A stretch of DNA of 64,000 bases from CAVZCK01 sp963773735 (GCA_963773735.1 CAVZCK010000018.1:186001-250000), one strand, 5' to 3'; counted from the first letter of the stretch, positions 20,463-29,497 are shown. The notes: generated from the letters alone by a model not told the origin. Numbers and translations are program-made.

Positions 20463-20472
20463 TGTTTTCTCC

Positions 20473-20718
20473 TCAGCGCGTATCCAGGATGCGCTGCCAC
20501 ATCGTGCCGCCTAAATATTTGCTGCCGACCACGAAGTAGATGACGATCACCGCGAACAGGATCAGTGCCGTCGTCCCCTCGAGATTGAAACCCTCGGCCG
20601 TCAGGTTGCCGCTTAAATAGGCGATCGCATAGCCCCCCACGAAAAAGACCGTCAAGAAGTCGAGTACGGCGGCGAGCACCTTGCGCCAGGTCGCGACAGG
20701 TTCGACAACGTCAGTCAT
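20473..20718 (-). CDS. Short RDD-like membrane protein
   Basis: 81 residues with two hydrophobic segments (LAAVLDFLTVFFVGGYAIAY and TALILFAVIVIYFVVG). The start WRKVLAAVLDF and the end YLGGTMWQRIL resemble the N- and C-terminal conserved stretches of the RDD family, in a minimal form. GAGGT upstream supports the ATG at 20718. RDD proteins often accompany transporters or stress genes; here the only partner is the following small soluble protein. Confidence 0.62.
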   Translation of the reverse strand: MTDVVEPVATWRKVLAAVLDFLTVFFVGGYAIAYLSGNLTAEGFNLEGTTALILFAVIVIYFVVGSKYLGGTMWQRILDTR

Positions 20719-21217
20719 GGATGCACCTCACTGTCCCGCGGAGGGAAAATCGGCTCCCGAGCGTCACTGGCCGGGTGGTTCCACCTTCACATCGATGTGA
20801 ATCAGCTTCCACTCACCTTCCGAATGACAAAATCGAGCTCGTAGCTGAAATTGCTGTTTTTTTTGGTTACACTGCTTTGGCTACACCAGACTACATGCCT
20901 GGTACTAAGTTTCTGTAGAATCTAACTCATTTTGGCGATTCACAGCACCGGGCAAATCGTGATTCACCCTGATCATTGGCACTGGGGGATGCGATGGCGG
21001 TTGGAGTGTCTGAAGGCGTCAACAGCGCTGGATCGAAGATGTCCGTGACGTGTCCGGTTCACATCCCGAATTAGCGCGCCGCACACCAGCGGGCTGTCGT
21101 TTGTCGATCGAAACCCGCCCCGGGCCGCATGCCCCAGGTCAGCGATACACCGGAAGCGGATGCGGGCTCCCTTATCCGTCCTTGCAAAAGACCGAACGGT
21201 CGTGCTAATTTGTCCCC
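20719..21217. other. Divergent intergenic region upstream of the TetR gene
   Basis: Holds the promoters of the RDD-like gene (minus) and the TetR-type gene (plus). A T-run of eight lies near 20860. No open frame with family features. The candidate operator next to the TetR start is listed separately. Confidence 0.45.
21190..21201. promoter_or_regulatory. Candidate TetR operator (GACCG-AA-CGGTC)
   Basis: Five-base inverted arms GACCG and CGGTC around AA, 16 bases before the start codon of the TetR-type gene, where an autorepressor would be expected to bind. A related GAACGATCGT sequence lies near 21887-21896, just after that gene. Confidence 0.4.
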
Positions 21218-21832
21218 ATGGCCAAAGGCGAACGCACCCGCAAGGACATTATCGACCACGCTTTTGCGCTGGCGGGCGAAGTCGGGCTCGAAAGCGTGTC
21301 GCTCGGCGTGCTGGCGAGCCAGACCGGGCTCTCCAAAAGCGGGCTGTTCGCGCATTTCAAATCGAAGGAAGCCTTGCAGCTCGGCGTTATCGACGAGGCG
21401 GTGGAGCGCTTCGGCGCCATCGTGCTGCAGCCCGCGCTGCGCGTGCCGCGCGGCGAGGCCCGTGTGCGTGCGCTGTTCGAGCGCTACCAGCGCTGGAAGT
21501 CGGGGGACGATGTCTCCGGGTGCATTTTCATATCGCTCAGCCATGAATATGACGACCGGCCGGGACCAATCCGCGACCGCCTTGTCGGGGTGCTTCGCGA
21601 CTGGCACGAGACCATCCGCCGGGTCGCCGAGGCGGCCATGGAGCAAGGCGATTTCCGCGCCGACCTCGACACCGATCTCTTCGCCTTCGAATTTCAGGGC
21701 ATTGCCATGGCCCACCATCACGCCGGCCGGCTGCTGGAGCTTTCCGCCGCCGACCGGCTGAACTGTACCGCCTTCGAAGCGCTGCTCGACCGCAGCCGCG
21801 CAATCCTGCCACCCTCCACTGGATCGAGGTAA
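21218..21832 (+). CDS. TetR/AcrR family transcriptional regulator
   Basis: 204 residues. The N-terminal helix-turn-helix (about 5-55) has TRKDIIDHAFALAGEVGLES then LASQTGLSKSGLFAHFKSKE. The C-terminal ligand domain contains WKSGDDVSGCIFISLSHEYDDRPG, which resembles the TetR_C_16/YxaF-type ligand domain. Probably represses its own gene and the alpha/beta hydrolase gene directly downstream. The inducer is unknown. Confidence 0.88.
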   Translation: MAKGERTRKDIIDHAFALAGEVGLESVSLGVLASQTGLSKSGLFAHFKSKEALQLGVIDEAVERFGAIVLQPALRVPRGEARVRALFERYQRWKSGDDVSGCIFISLSHEYDDRPGPIRDRLVGVLRDWHETIRRVAEAAMEQGDFRADLDTDLFAFEFQGIAMAHHHAGRLLELSAADRLNCTAFEALLDRSRAILPPSTGSR

Positions 21833-21863
21833 GCCATGGACATTCGCGTCACCGACGAAGCCT

Positions 21864-22722
21864 ATGCGACGCGCTAAAAAAAGCACGAACGATCGTACGG
21901 TTTTAGCCATTCCCGCGCCAATCCGGCTCGGCTTTCAGCTGACGAGCCGGATTTCGCCCCGGCTTGGCGCGGAAGTGGCGCGCCAGTTGTTCTTCCGTCC
22001 CCCACGCGCGCCCTATCGCGACGAGCAGCAGAGCGGTCCTCACCTTCGCGCAGCGCGCCTTGCTGTCGGTCCGCGGTCGCCACATCCAGGCCTATTGCTG
22101 GGGACATGGCCCGGTCGTGCTGCTACTGCACGGCTGGGGCGGCCATGCCGGACAGATGACCGAATTCGTCGCGCCATTGACCAAGGCCGGATATCGGGCC
22201 GTCGCCCTCGATGCGCCGGCGCATGGGCGCTCAGATGGCCGGCTTTCGTCGATCGTCCACTTTGCCCGCGCGATAGAAGCCGCCGCTTCGACTTTCGGGC
22301 CGCTCCACGCCATCATCGCACATTCATTTGGGACAACCGCAGCCGTCCAAGCCATGGCCAAGGGCCTGCCGCTCAACCGCGCTGTGTTCATCGCCCCGCA
22401 GGCGCGGCTCACGGGCTACTGGCAGCTCTTCCGTCAGACCCTGGGCATGTCCGAGGAGGTCTGGGAGCTCATGCGCATACGCACCGAGCGTTGGCTGAAA
22501 ATCCGTTACGATCAGCTCCATCCCGCCAACATCGCGCCACGTATGAAGGCGCCGCTCCTCATCCTCCATGGCGAGGCAGACCGCATGACGCCCATCTCCG
22601 AAGGCGAGACGCTGGCAAGACTCTGGCCCGGCGCCGAATTCCGTGCCCTCGATTGCGGGCACATCGCCATTCTGCGTGACTGGCGGACACTGCTTGCCGG
22701 CGTCGATTTCGTGAAGCGTTAG
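21864..22722 (+). CDS. Alpha/beta hydrolase, one frameshift near the N-terminus
   Basis: About 286 residues. The N-terminal piece (21864 to about 22030: APIRLGFQLTSRISPRLGAE) joins after a frame change to VVLLLHGWGGHAGQM, the nucleophile-elbow region IIAHSFGTTAAVQ (Ser nucleophile), a late acid in LILHGEADRMTPISE and the catalytic His in FRALDCGHIAILRDW. Serine hydrolase of unknown substrate. It follows the TetR gene closely. A separate 13-codon frame with a strong ribosome-binding site (GAGGTAAGCC then ATG at 21837) lies in between, so the true start could have been altered by another indel. Confidence 0.78.
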
Positions 22723-22795
22723 GCGAAAGCGCTTGTCAGGCGCGGCGGAACTTGTTTCCTTGCCCGCGAGACAAACAGAACAAGGACTGCTCACC

Positions 22796-24079
22796 ATGAC
22801 CGACCGCCAGCCTGGCTTTGAGACGCTTGCGATCCACGCCGGGGCGCAGCCCGATCCCGCCACCGGCGCGCGGGTGACGCCGATTTACCAGACGACATCT
22901 TATGTTTTCGACAATGTCGATCACGCGGCGGCACTGTTCAATCTGGAGGCTTTCGGCAATATCTATACGCGCATCATGAACCCCACCCAGGCGGTTCTGG
23001 AAGCGCGGATCGCGGCGCTCGAAGGCGGCACGGCGGCCCTGGCGGCGGCGTCGGGCCACGGCGCACAGCTTCTTGTCTTCCACACCCTGCTGGAGCCGGG
23101 CGACGAGTTCATCTCCGCCGGGCAGCTCTATGGCGGCTCGATCAATCAGTTCAATCATGCCTTCAAGAAGTTCAACTGGAACGTGGTGTGGGCCGACAGC
23201 GACGATCCGTCGAGCTTTGCGCGCGCCTTGAGCCCGAAGACGAAGGCGATCTTCATCGAGTCGATCGCCAATCCGGGCGGCATCATTGTCGATATTCCGG
23301 CGATTTCGGCGATTGCGAAAAAGGCGGGCGTGCCGCTCATCGTCGACAATACGCTGGCCACCCCCTATCTCTGCCGTCCAAAGGAATTCGGCGCTGATAT
23401 CATCGTGCATTCGCTGACGAAATTTCTCGGCGGCCATGGCAATTCGATCGGCGGCGTGCTGGTGGATTGCGGCACATTCGACTGGCTCGGCTCCGGCCGC
23501 TATCCATCCCTCTCGGCGCCCAATCCCTCCTATCACGGCATGGTTTTTGCCGAGACTTTCGGCAATTTCGCCTTCGCGATCGCCGCGCGGGTGCTTGCCC
23601 TGCGCGATCTCGGTCCGGCGATCGCGCCGATGAATTCCTTCCTCATCCTCACCGGCATCGAAACGCTCGGCCTGCGAATGGAGCGTCACTGCGCCAACAC
23701 GCTCGCCGTCGCGGAATGGCTGCAAACCCGTCCGCAGGTGGAGTGGGTGAATTATGCCGGCCTGCCGGACAGCAAATATAACGCGCTGGCGCAAAAAATC
23801 TGCCCCAAGGGCGCCGGCGCCGTCTTCACATTCGGCCTCAAGGGCGGCTATGACGCGGGCATCAAGCTGGTCTCGAATGTAAAACTGTTCTCGCATCTTG
23901 CCAATATCGGCGACACCCGCAGCCTGATCATCCACCCGGCCTCGACCACGCATCGCCAGCTCACGGCGGAGCAGCGCAAGGCCGCTGGCGCGGGCGACGA
24001 TGTCGTCCGGCTATCCGTCGGACTGGAGGACAAGGCAGACCTCATCGCCGATCTGGAGCAGGCGCTCGCCGTGCTTTAG
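22796..24079 (+). CDS. metY: O-acetylhomoserine aminocarboxypropyltransferase (homocysteine synthase)
   Basis: PLP enzyme of the Cys/Met metabolism family; makes homocysteine from O-acetylhomoserine and sulfide. 427 residues, intact. GFETLAIHAGAQPDPATGAR at the N-terminus and YTRIMNPTQAVLEARIAALE follow the MetY pattern. The PLP lysine is in VHSLTKFLGGHGNSIGG. A long insert with GSGRYPSLSAPNPSYHGMVF distinguishes MetY from cystathionine enzymes. The end is FSHLANIGDTRSLIIHPAST. Start chosen at MTDRQPGF; the frame upstream lies in the non-coding leader. Confidence 0.93.
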   Translation: MTDRQPGFETLAIHAGAQPDPATGARVTPIYQTTSYVFDNVDHAAALFNLEAFGNIYTRIMNPTQAVLEARIAALEGGTAALAAASGHGAQLLVFHTLLEPGDEFISAGQLYGGSINQFNHAFKKFNWNVVWADSDDPSSFARALSPKTKAIFIESIANPGGIIVDIPAISAIAKKAGVPLIVDNTLATPYLCRPKEFGADIIVHSLTKFLGGHGNSIGGVLVDCGTFDWLGSGRYPSLSAPNPSYHGMVFAETFGNFAFAIAARVLALRDLGPAIAPMNSFLILTGIETLGLRMERHCANTLAVAEWLQTRPQVEWVNYAGLPDSKYNALAQKICPKGAGAVFTFGLKGGYDAGIKLVSNVKLFSHLANIGDTRSLIIHPASTTHRQLTAEQRKAAGAGDDVVRLSVGLEDKADLIADLEQALAVL

Positions 24080-24108
24080 CAGGAATTGAGCTGTCCCAGC
24101 GGCCCCGG

Positions 24109-25049
24109 TCACTGTTTTCTGGCATTCAGAGGCAGTGACCAGGTCTGCCCGACCAAATTCTGGCCGAAGCTGTGATGGGGCTCTTCGTTGAGAAGCTTGA
24201 ACCCGGCTCTCTCATAAATCCGCCGAGCGGCGGTGAGCACGCTATTGGTCCAAAGGTCGAGGCGTTCATAGCCTTTGGCGCGCGCGAACGCGATGCACTC
24301 ATCGACGAGCCTGCGGCCGAGCCCTGTCCCGCGTTCACGCCGGCTCGACATAGAGCAGGCGGAGCTTGGCAACGCCGGCGAGCCTTCCACCACGAACACT
24401 GAGCCGGCGATTCCGCCATCCCGCTCTGCCACCCAGCAATATTCGCGATCTGGCTTGTAGTCCCGTCAGGAAGCCCGCCGGTGATTTCGGGAACGAGCGC
24501 CTCGTAGGAATTATCCCAGCCATATTCCTCGGCATAGAGGACCGCCTGCCGGTGAACGATCCAGCCCATGTCGCCGGTGCGGTGCGGCCGAAGAATGACT
24601 GGTGCCGGCTCCTTCGCCTCAAGCATCGCCTCGATCTCGCGCATAGCGGCGAGAAGACGCTGCTGCTGCGCCTCGCCAAGCGGACCTAACAAAGCTTCGG
24701 CCGCGGCCTGCGAGAGCCGGTCGAGCGCGGTAAAGGCGGCGCGGCCGCGCTTCGTCAGCACCAGATGGCTGACCCTGCGGTCCTTCTCGGAAAGGCGTCT
24801 TTCAAGAAGCCCTTCCTTCTCGAAGCCGCTGAGCATGCGGCTGAGATAGCCGCCATCGATGCCGAGCTTCCAGACGAAATCGCTCGCGGTCAGATGATCG
24901 CTATGCGCCAGCTCGTAAAGCACGCGCGCTTCGGACAGCGAGCGGCCGCTGCCGAGCAGATAGCGGTCGAGCACACCGATTTGCGCCGTGTAGAAGCGAT
25001 TGAAATGCCGCAAGGACTGCGCGGCTCTTGCGATTGATGCGACAGACAT
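24109..25049 (-). CDS. MarR-type regulator fused to GNAT acetyltransferase, several frameshifts
   Basis: The N-terminal half is a winged-helix MarR domain: LSEARVLYELAHSDHLTASD, GGYLSRMLSGFEKEGLLERR, with DRRVSHLVLTKRG as the wing. It is followed by the start of a GNAT domain (VILRPHRTGDMGWIVHRQAV, EYGWDNSYEALV). After about 24480 the frame is lost at least twice. VAKLRLLYVEP reads in one frame, while AERDGGIAGSVFVVEG and TGLGRRLVDECIAFARAKGY with FGQNLVGQTW read in another, to 24109. The MarR-GNAT fusion is a known architecture. An 11-base palindrome upstream suggests autoregulation. Confidence 0.8.
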
Positions 25050-25079
25050 GAGCGAGCCTCCCATCGAGGGAGTCTCGGC

Positions 25080-25107
25080 AAATTAGTTGACGGAGTTCAA
25101 CTAATTT
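25080..25107. promoter_or_regulatory. Perfect 11-base palindrome upstream of the MarR-GNAT gene
   Basis: Arms AAATTAGTTGA (25080-25090) and TCAACTAATTT (25097-25107) with a six-base spacer, 31 bases upstream of the regulator start. Size and symmetry fit a MarR dimer operator. It lies in the divergent region shared with the tyrosine phosphatase gene, so it may control both. Confidence 0.7.
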
Positions 25108-25202
25108 ACGTTGCTTCGATCCGCAAGCTTCGCTGCGTCGCATCTATTGACATCCCCATGTTATGATCCATGTGTCATAATCCAGCGGAAAGGTTATGAC
25201 CA

Positions 25203-25805
25203 ATGCGCGACGGCATTGCCCCGAGACTTGACCTGCCTTTCGAGATTACGGTTTGCGGCATTCAGGAACTTGAATGTCATGCGCAGGGGCAGGTCAGTCA
25301 CGTGCTCTCGATCCTCGATCCGGATCACACCGAGCCGGAGGCGTTCGGCGCCTATGGCGAACACGCCAAGCTCGAATTGCGCTTTCATGACGTCATCGAG
25401 GACTCGCCGGGCATCGAGGCGCCGCAGCCACATCATGTGAAGCAGATCCTGAGTTTTGGCCGCGATATTTTGCGCGATCCGGAACGATTGCGCCATCTCC
25501 TCGTCCACTGCCATATGGGCATCTCGCGTTCGACCGCGTCGATGGCATTGCTGCTTGCCCAGGCTCAGCCGGACGCTCCTGCCCGCGATGTTTTGCGCCA
25601 GGTGCTTGCGATCCGGGAGAAGGCATGGCCGAATCTACGCATTCTGTCGATTGGGGAACAGCAGCTCGATCGTCCCGGCGAATTCACCAAAGCCGCCGCG
25701 GAGATCTATCGCATCCAGCTGGGCAGACGTCCTGAGCTGAAGGACTTCTTCCTTGAATGCGGTCGCAGCCGCGAGGTCGAACTGGCCGCGAAGGCGATAG
25801 TGTGA
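25203..25805 (+). CDS. Protein tyrosine / dual-specificity phosphatase
   Basis: 200 residues. The signature LLVHCHMGISRSTASMA contains the CX5R loop with nucleophile Cys103 and Arg109. An upstream segment with HDVIEDSPG probably supplies the general acid. The N-terminal half follows the cyanobacterial/alphaproteobacterial tyrosine phosphatase pattern (FEITVCGIQEL, VSHVLSILDP). No signal peptide, so cytoplasmic. It is divergent from MarR-GNAT, and a TTATGA/TCATAA inverted repeat lies at 25161-25180, just before its start. Substrate unknown. Confidence 0.85.
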   Translation: MRDGIAPRLDLPFEITVCGIQELECHAQGQVSHVLSILDPDHTEPEAFGAYGEHAKLELRFHDVIEDSPGIEAPQPHHVKQILSFGRDILRDPERLRHLLVHCHMGISRSTASMALLLAQAQPDAPARDVLRQVLAIREKAWPNLRILSIGEQQLDRPGEFTKAAAEIYRIQLGRRPELKDFFLECGRSREVELAAKAIV

Positions 25806-26080
25806 CCTGCCACAGCCGAGGCCGGACAAGCCGCCGCGCCGCCTGAAAGGCGGGCTGAATTCGCTAGTATCAAGGCATTTTGCTGGTAAACTCTCCGTGG
25901 AGCAGAATTTCGGCCCGTGTCGAACCGCGCCGGCAGTAAACGTCTTGCGCGCGAGGGAGATGTGCCGTCGGCCATCGTTGTGAGATGCGTGCATCGATCG
26001 TCGCCGACACGCCAATACTCTATCGGAGGCGCCGTCAACCCCGAGTTGGACCGTGTTATCAGCGATGACACCACTCTGAC

Positions 26081-27877
26081 TTGCCGACCAAACTGCGAGG
26101 TCGCTTGGCCGAGTCGAACGCAGATCATTTCTCAGACAGCGCACTCCTGCGGGTGCGGGGCCGGCTCGCAAGTGCCATCGATGGCTTGCTCGCGCGCGCA
26201 AGCGCTCTGCTCAATGTGCATGGCTCCCTCAAGACTCACCTGTTCATCTTTGCCGCCGCGCTGATCTTGCCGCTTCTGGTTGTCGTCGGCATCGCGCTCT
26301 CCAGCATTGTGAATTCCGATGTTGCGGCAACACGCCAGCAGCTCATCCGCACGGCCGGCGACATCTCCGGCGGCGTCGACCGTGAGGTTCTCGGCTATCT
26401 GACGGTCCTCAAAACGCTCGCCACCTCACCCGATCTCGAGGATGGCGATTTGAGGAGTTTTCATGCCCGCGCTAAAGCCGCCCTGCGCGACCGCCCTGCG
26501 GATGTTCTGCTGCTCGACAAATCCTTTCAGCAACTCGTCAATACGCGCGTTCCGTTCGGAACGCAGCTGCCGAAAACGTCGGATAAGGAGAGCGCAAGAA
26601 TCGCCGTCGAATCCCGCGAATCCTACGTTTCGAACGTCTTTCTCGGCACCGTGTCCGGACACCACGTCATCAACATCGAAGTTCCCGTGCTCCACAGGAA
26701 TGCAGTGAAATATGTGCTGCTGTTCACAGTCGAAATCGAGCATTTCGCCGACATTCTCTCGAGTTCGAAAGCGGCTCAGGGCTATACGGCGACCCTGTCC
26801 GACCGGGAAGGCCAGATCATTTCGCTGGTGCCGAGCAACGCCGCGCAGACCATTCCTCCGATATCACAGCGCCGGCAGCAGGGTCAGGGGCCGGAGATCT
26901 TGGACTACGAGGACGGCCAGGGCGTTGCGCATCTGGAGGCATCCGTATGGTCCGACATCACGGGATGGCGGACCGGGATTATTGCCTCCCGCTCTCAGAT
27001 CAACTCGGTTTGGTGGACATCGATCAGATGGTTTTGCCTCGCCATGGGCGTCGCCGCGCTGACGGCGGCGGTTCTCGGCACACTCACCGGCAGACGCCTC
27101 GCCAGGCCGATCGCTGAGATCAAGCGGGCAACCATCGACCTGGCGCGCGAGAGGCCCGTTGAGGTGCGGCAACTGCCGCTGACGGAAGCAAATGACGTGA
27201 TGAATTTGCTCGGCCGCGCGGGTGCACTCATCGCGACGCGCACCGCAAGATTGCGGGAGAGCGAGGAGCAGTCGCGCGAGCAGGTCCGCCAGATCGACAT
27301 GCTGATGCGTGAACTGGCGCACCGGAACAGAAACCAATTCTCAGTCATTCTGGCGATGGCTCGCCAGCTTGGGAAGACCAGCGGGAGCGTGGCCGAGTTT
27401 CAGTCGAAATTCTCACAGCGCATTGCGGCGATGGCACAAGCGCAAAGCCTGCTGCTCGAGGGCGCGGGCGTCGGGGTTTCGCTCAAGCTTCTGATCGCCA
27501 ACCAGATGAAGCCTTTCGTCGGCGAACGCTCGCCGCGGGTCATCGCGTCGGGGCCGGATGCATTCCTGACCGCCGACGCGGCGCGGACGATCGGCATGGC
27601 GTTTCACGAGCTTGCCACCAACGCCACGAAATATGGTGCCCTGAAGGAACCCCGGGGGCGCGTTTCGGTGACCTGGTCGATTTCGGAGCCGGATCGGCGG
27701 CTAAAGATCGTCTGGCAGGAGGAAGGCGGACCTGAGGTCGGCAAGCCCTCCCGCACCGGCTTCGGGCACACCATTATCGAAAAATATGTCTCGCGTGCCT
27801 TAAGGGCCGATGTCACATACATATTCGCGGCTTCCGGCGTGGTCTGGACGCTTGAGGCGGGAGATATCCTGGCTTAG
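26081..27877 (+). CDS. Membrane sensor histidine kinase, HisKA_2/HWE-like
   Basis: 598 residues. First membrane segment at about 53-75 (HLFIFAAALILPLLVVVGIA). A periplasmic Cache-like sensor follows to about 300. A second membrane segment lies near WFCLAMGVAALTAAVLGTL, then a HAMP region (RPIAEIKRATIDLA). The dimerisation box MRELAHRNRNQFSVILAMAR has phospho-acceptor His414. The ATPase has MAFHELATNATKYGALKE and a Gly-rich GFGHTIIEKYV. The N-box spelling and the H-box followed by R-N-R-N fit the HWE/HisKA_2 group common in Hyphomicrobiales, where partners are often single-domain receivers. Start is a TTG at 26081 and is uncertain. The stop codon lies at the edge of an inverted-repeat element. 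Confidence 0.85.
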   Translation: MPTKLRGRLAESNADHFSDSALLRVRGRLASAIDGLLARASALLNVHGSLKTHLFIFAAALILPLLVVVGIALSSIVNSDVAATRQQLIRTAGDISGGVDREVLGYLTVLKTLATSPDLEDGDLRSFHARAKAALRDRPADVLLLDKSFQQLVNTRVPFGTQLPKTSDKESARIAVESRESYVSNVFLGTVSGHHVINIEVPVLHRNAVKYVLLFTVEIEHFADILSSSKAAQGYTATLSDREGQIISLVPSNAAQTIPPISQRRQQGQGPEILDYEDGQGVAHLEASVWSDITGWRTGIIASRSQINSVWWTSIRWFCLAMGVAALTAAVLGTLTGRRLARPIAEIKRATIDLARERPVEVRQLPLTEANDVMNLLGRAGALIATRTARLRESEEQSREQVRQIDMLMRELAHRNRNQFSVILAMARQLGKTSGSVAEFQSKFSQRIAAMAQAQSLLLEGAGVGVSLKLLIANQMKPFVGERSPRVIASGPDAFLTADAARTIGMAFHELATNATKYGALKEPRGRVSVTWSISEPDRRLKIVWQEEGGPEVGKPSRTGFGHTIIEKYVSRALRADVTYIFAASGVVWTLEAGDILA

Positions 27878-27948
27878 TGTCCTGAATCCGAAGTTTGCCT
27901 CATTCTGCAGCTTGCTCCGTAGCGAACTTCGGATTCAAAAGGGACACT
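27876..27948. repeat. Imperfect inverted-repeat element A (MITE-like)
   Basis: Left arm AGTGTCC followed by TGAATCCGAAGTT. The right arm, read in reverse complement, is AGTGTCC, four extra bases, then TGAATCCGAAGTT. The arms enclose about 25 bases. No coding capacity. The left arm overlaps the TAG stop of the sensor kinase gene. Size and structure suggest a miniature element or an insertion-sequence end. Confidence 0.6.
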
Positions 27949-27963
27949 CGCAACTATCAGATT

Positions 27964-28042
27964 CTAGTGTGGTTTTAGATCGGGAGGTCCCCTAAAGGCG
28001 TATGCTGAAACGATGTAGGGGACTTCCCGATCACCACACTAG
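27964..28042. repeat. Imperfect inverted-repeat element B (MITE-like)
   Basis: Left arm CTAGTGTGGT, a four-base insertion, then ATCGGGAGGTCCCCTA. The right arm in reverse complement is CTAGTGTGGT then GATCGGGAAGTCCCCTA. About 20 bases form the centre. The element begins and ends with CTAG. Its right end supplies the TAG stop of the convergent membrane-protein gene. Shares the TAGTGT terminus with element A, 15 bases away. Confidence 0.6.
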
Positions 28043-28332
28043 CCGAATATACCTCTGAAAACCGGCCACTCCCAGATCGGCCCAAAGAGTTGTCCGATGG
28101 CGGCAACGCCGCCGATCGCCAGCGACACATAGGCGACAAGGCTTGTACGCCCCTGCTTCTGGCCGATGCGGTAAATGATGTCGTTCTGCTCGGCGAGCTT
28201 GGCCGCGATACGCTCGGCGATCAGCTCCGCCGCTGCGGCATTGGCCTGGATCGACGCCTGCGTCAGCCCGCGCTCATGCTGCTGACGCATAAACTCCTCA
28301 TGGCGCCTCTGCGCTGTATCCTCCACGCTCAT
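28039..28332 (-). CDS. Small membrane-anchored protein of unknown function
   Basis: 97 residues. An Ala/Glu/Gln-rich amphipathic N-terminal helix (ASIQANAAAAELIAERIAA) is followed by one hydrophobic segment (LVAYVSLAIGGVAAIGQLFG) and a short end. GGGAGAG upstream supports the ATG at 28332. No named family recognised. Its stop codon lies inside inverted-repeat element B, so the last residues may have been altered by insertion of that element. Confidence 0.6.
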   Translation of the reverse strand: MSVEDTAQRRHEEFMRQQHERGLTQASIQANAAAAELIAERIAAKLAEQNDIIYRIGQKQGRTSLVAYVSLAIGGVAAIGQLFGPIWEWPVFRGIFG

Positions 28333-28680
28333 CGGTTCTCTCCCTCACCGGCCCATGCCGAGATTGCATTTCGCTTTTATACGGTCCTTTGGCCGGGAAA
28401 AAGACGATTACGCCCGAGCGGCGAGGCCCGCCGCCTTGCGCAGAGCGGGCCGCGCGTTCCGTGATAAAGGTTGGATAAAGCTTGAACTTGCACGCAGGGG
28501 GGCCGTCCTGCCGGGGAAAATGCCAAAGGTTTCATTGCCTTGCGACGAAGCGTAGCTTTGACACGATCGCCCGCAAAGGGCTCTTCACAGAACTGAAACA
28601 GAGATATAGTATCCCTCATCATACGACGTGGTGCGAGCGTCACTGCAAGGCTAACGGGTTAACCGTCAGGAAAGGCAGAC
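28333..28680. other. Divergent intergenic region upstream of the HNH gene
   Basis: Contains the promoters of the small membrane protein (minus) and the HNH endonuclease (plus). I looked for tRNA-like clover-leaf and T-loop sequences and found none. Confidence 0.4.
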
Positions 28681-29250
28681 GTGATCGCTGCAGCGCCCGC
28701 AACATCTCCGCCCGAGGCTTATCCGGCCCTGGTGCTTAACGCCGATTATCGGCCGCTCAGTTACTATCCGCTTTCACTCTGGGGCTGGCAGGATACGGTC
28801 AAAGCCGTGTTTCTCGACCGGGTGAACATCGTCTCCGAATATGAGAAGGCCGTGCACAGCCCGACATTCGAGATGAAGCTGCCGAGCGTGGTCTCGCTGA
28901 AAGTCTATGTGAGGCCCGCGCGATACCCGGCCTTCACGCGGTTTAACGTGTTCTTGCGCGACCGCTTCAGCTGTCAATATTGCGGGGCGAAGGACGACCT
29001 GACCTTCGACCATCTGGTCCCGCGCTCGCGCGGCGGCATGACCCGATGGGATAATGTCGTCACGGCCTGCGCCCCCTGCAATCTGAGGAAAGGCGGCGAT
29101 ATGCCTTCGCGGGCGAAAATGTGGCCCGTGCAGTCGCCTTATCGGCCAACGGTCCACGAGCTTCACCGCAATGGCAGGCTGTTCCCGCCGAACTATCTGC
29201 ATGAAAGCTGGATGGACTATCTGTATTGGGATACCGAACTGGAGCCGTAA
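28681..29250 (+). CDS. HNH endonuclease family protein
   Basis: 189 residues, GTG start. Zinc-ribbon HNH core: CQYCGAKDDLTFDHLVPRSR then WDNVVTACAPCNLRKG (two CxxC pairs and the D-H ... N ... H-equivalent pattern). The N-terminal part LVLNADYRPLSYYPLSLWGW is the conserved start of a family widespread in Alphaproteobacteria. Probable nuclease of unknown physiological role; not obviously linked to a restriction or phage system here. A perfect hairpin terminator follows. Confidence 0.9.
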   Translation: MIAAAPATSPPEAYPALVLNADYRPLSYYPLSLWGWQDTVKAVFLDRVNIVSEYEKAVHSPTFEMKLPSVVSLKVYVRPARYPAFTRFNVFLRDRFSCQYCGAKDDLTFDHLVPRSRGGMTRWDNVVTACAPCNLRKGGDMPSRAKMWPVQSPYRPTVHELHRNGRLFPPNYLHESWMDYLYWDTELEP

Positions 29251-29290
29251 GACATTTCGCTCGGCGGCATGTGAGATGCCGTCAAAGTGC

Positions 29291-29320
29291 GAACGGGCGC
29301 CCGGATTGGAGCGCCCGTTC
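29291..29320 (+). terminator. Hairpin terminator after the HNH gene
   Basis: Perfect ten-base stem GAACGGGCGC / GCGCCCGTTC with a ten-base loop, 40 bases after the HNH stop codon, followed by only two Ts. The strong stem fits an intrinsic-type terminator in a GC-rich genome. Confidence 0.7.
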
Positions 29321-29497
29321 TTGATTCGCGGATCGCAAACGCCTGATCCCGGCAGGCGATACGCGGGGATATCAACAGCTCGCCGAATTCCTCGGCAACA
29401 CGCAATACACACGGCGGGCCACTTCGACGTAAGCGGTGCTCCCGGGCCCTTTGGTTCGGCGTAGCGGTGTAGCGCGGGATCGTCTACGGACAGTTCC

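Noticed and set aside
22736..23953. 405-codon minus-strand open frame opposite metY
   Set aside because: Antisense of a clearly recognised gene; composition is arginine-rich and without motifs.
28333..28680. tRNA-like region upstream of the HNH gene
   Set aside because: No T-loop consensus or acceptor pairing could be formed.
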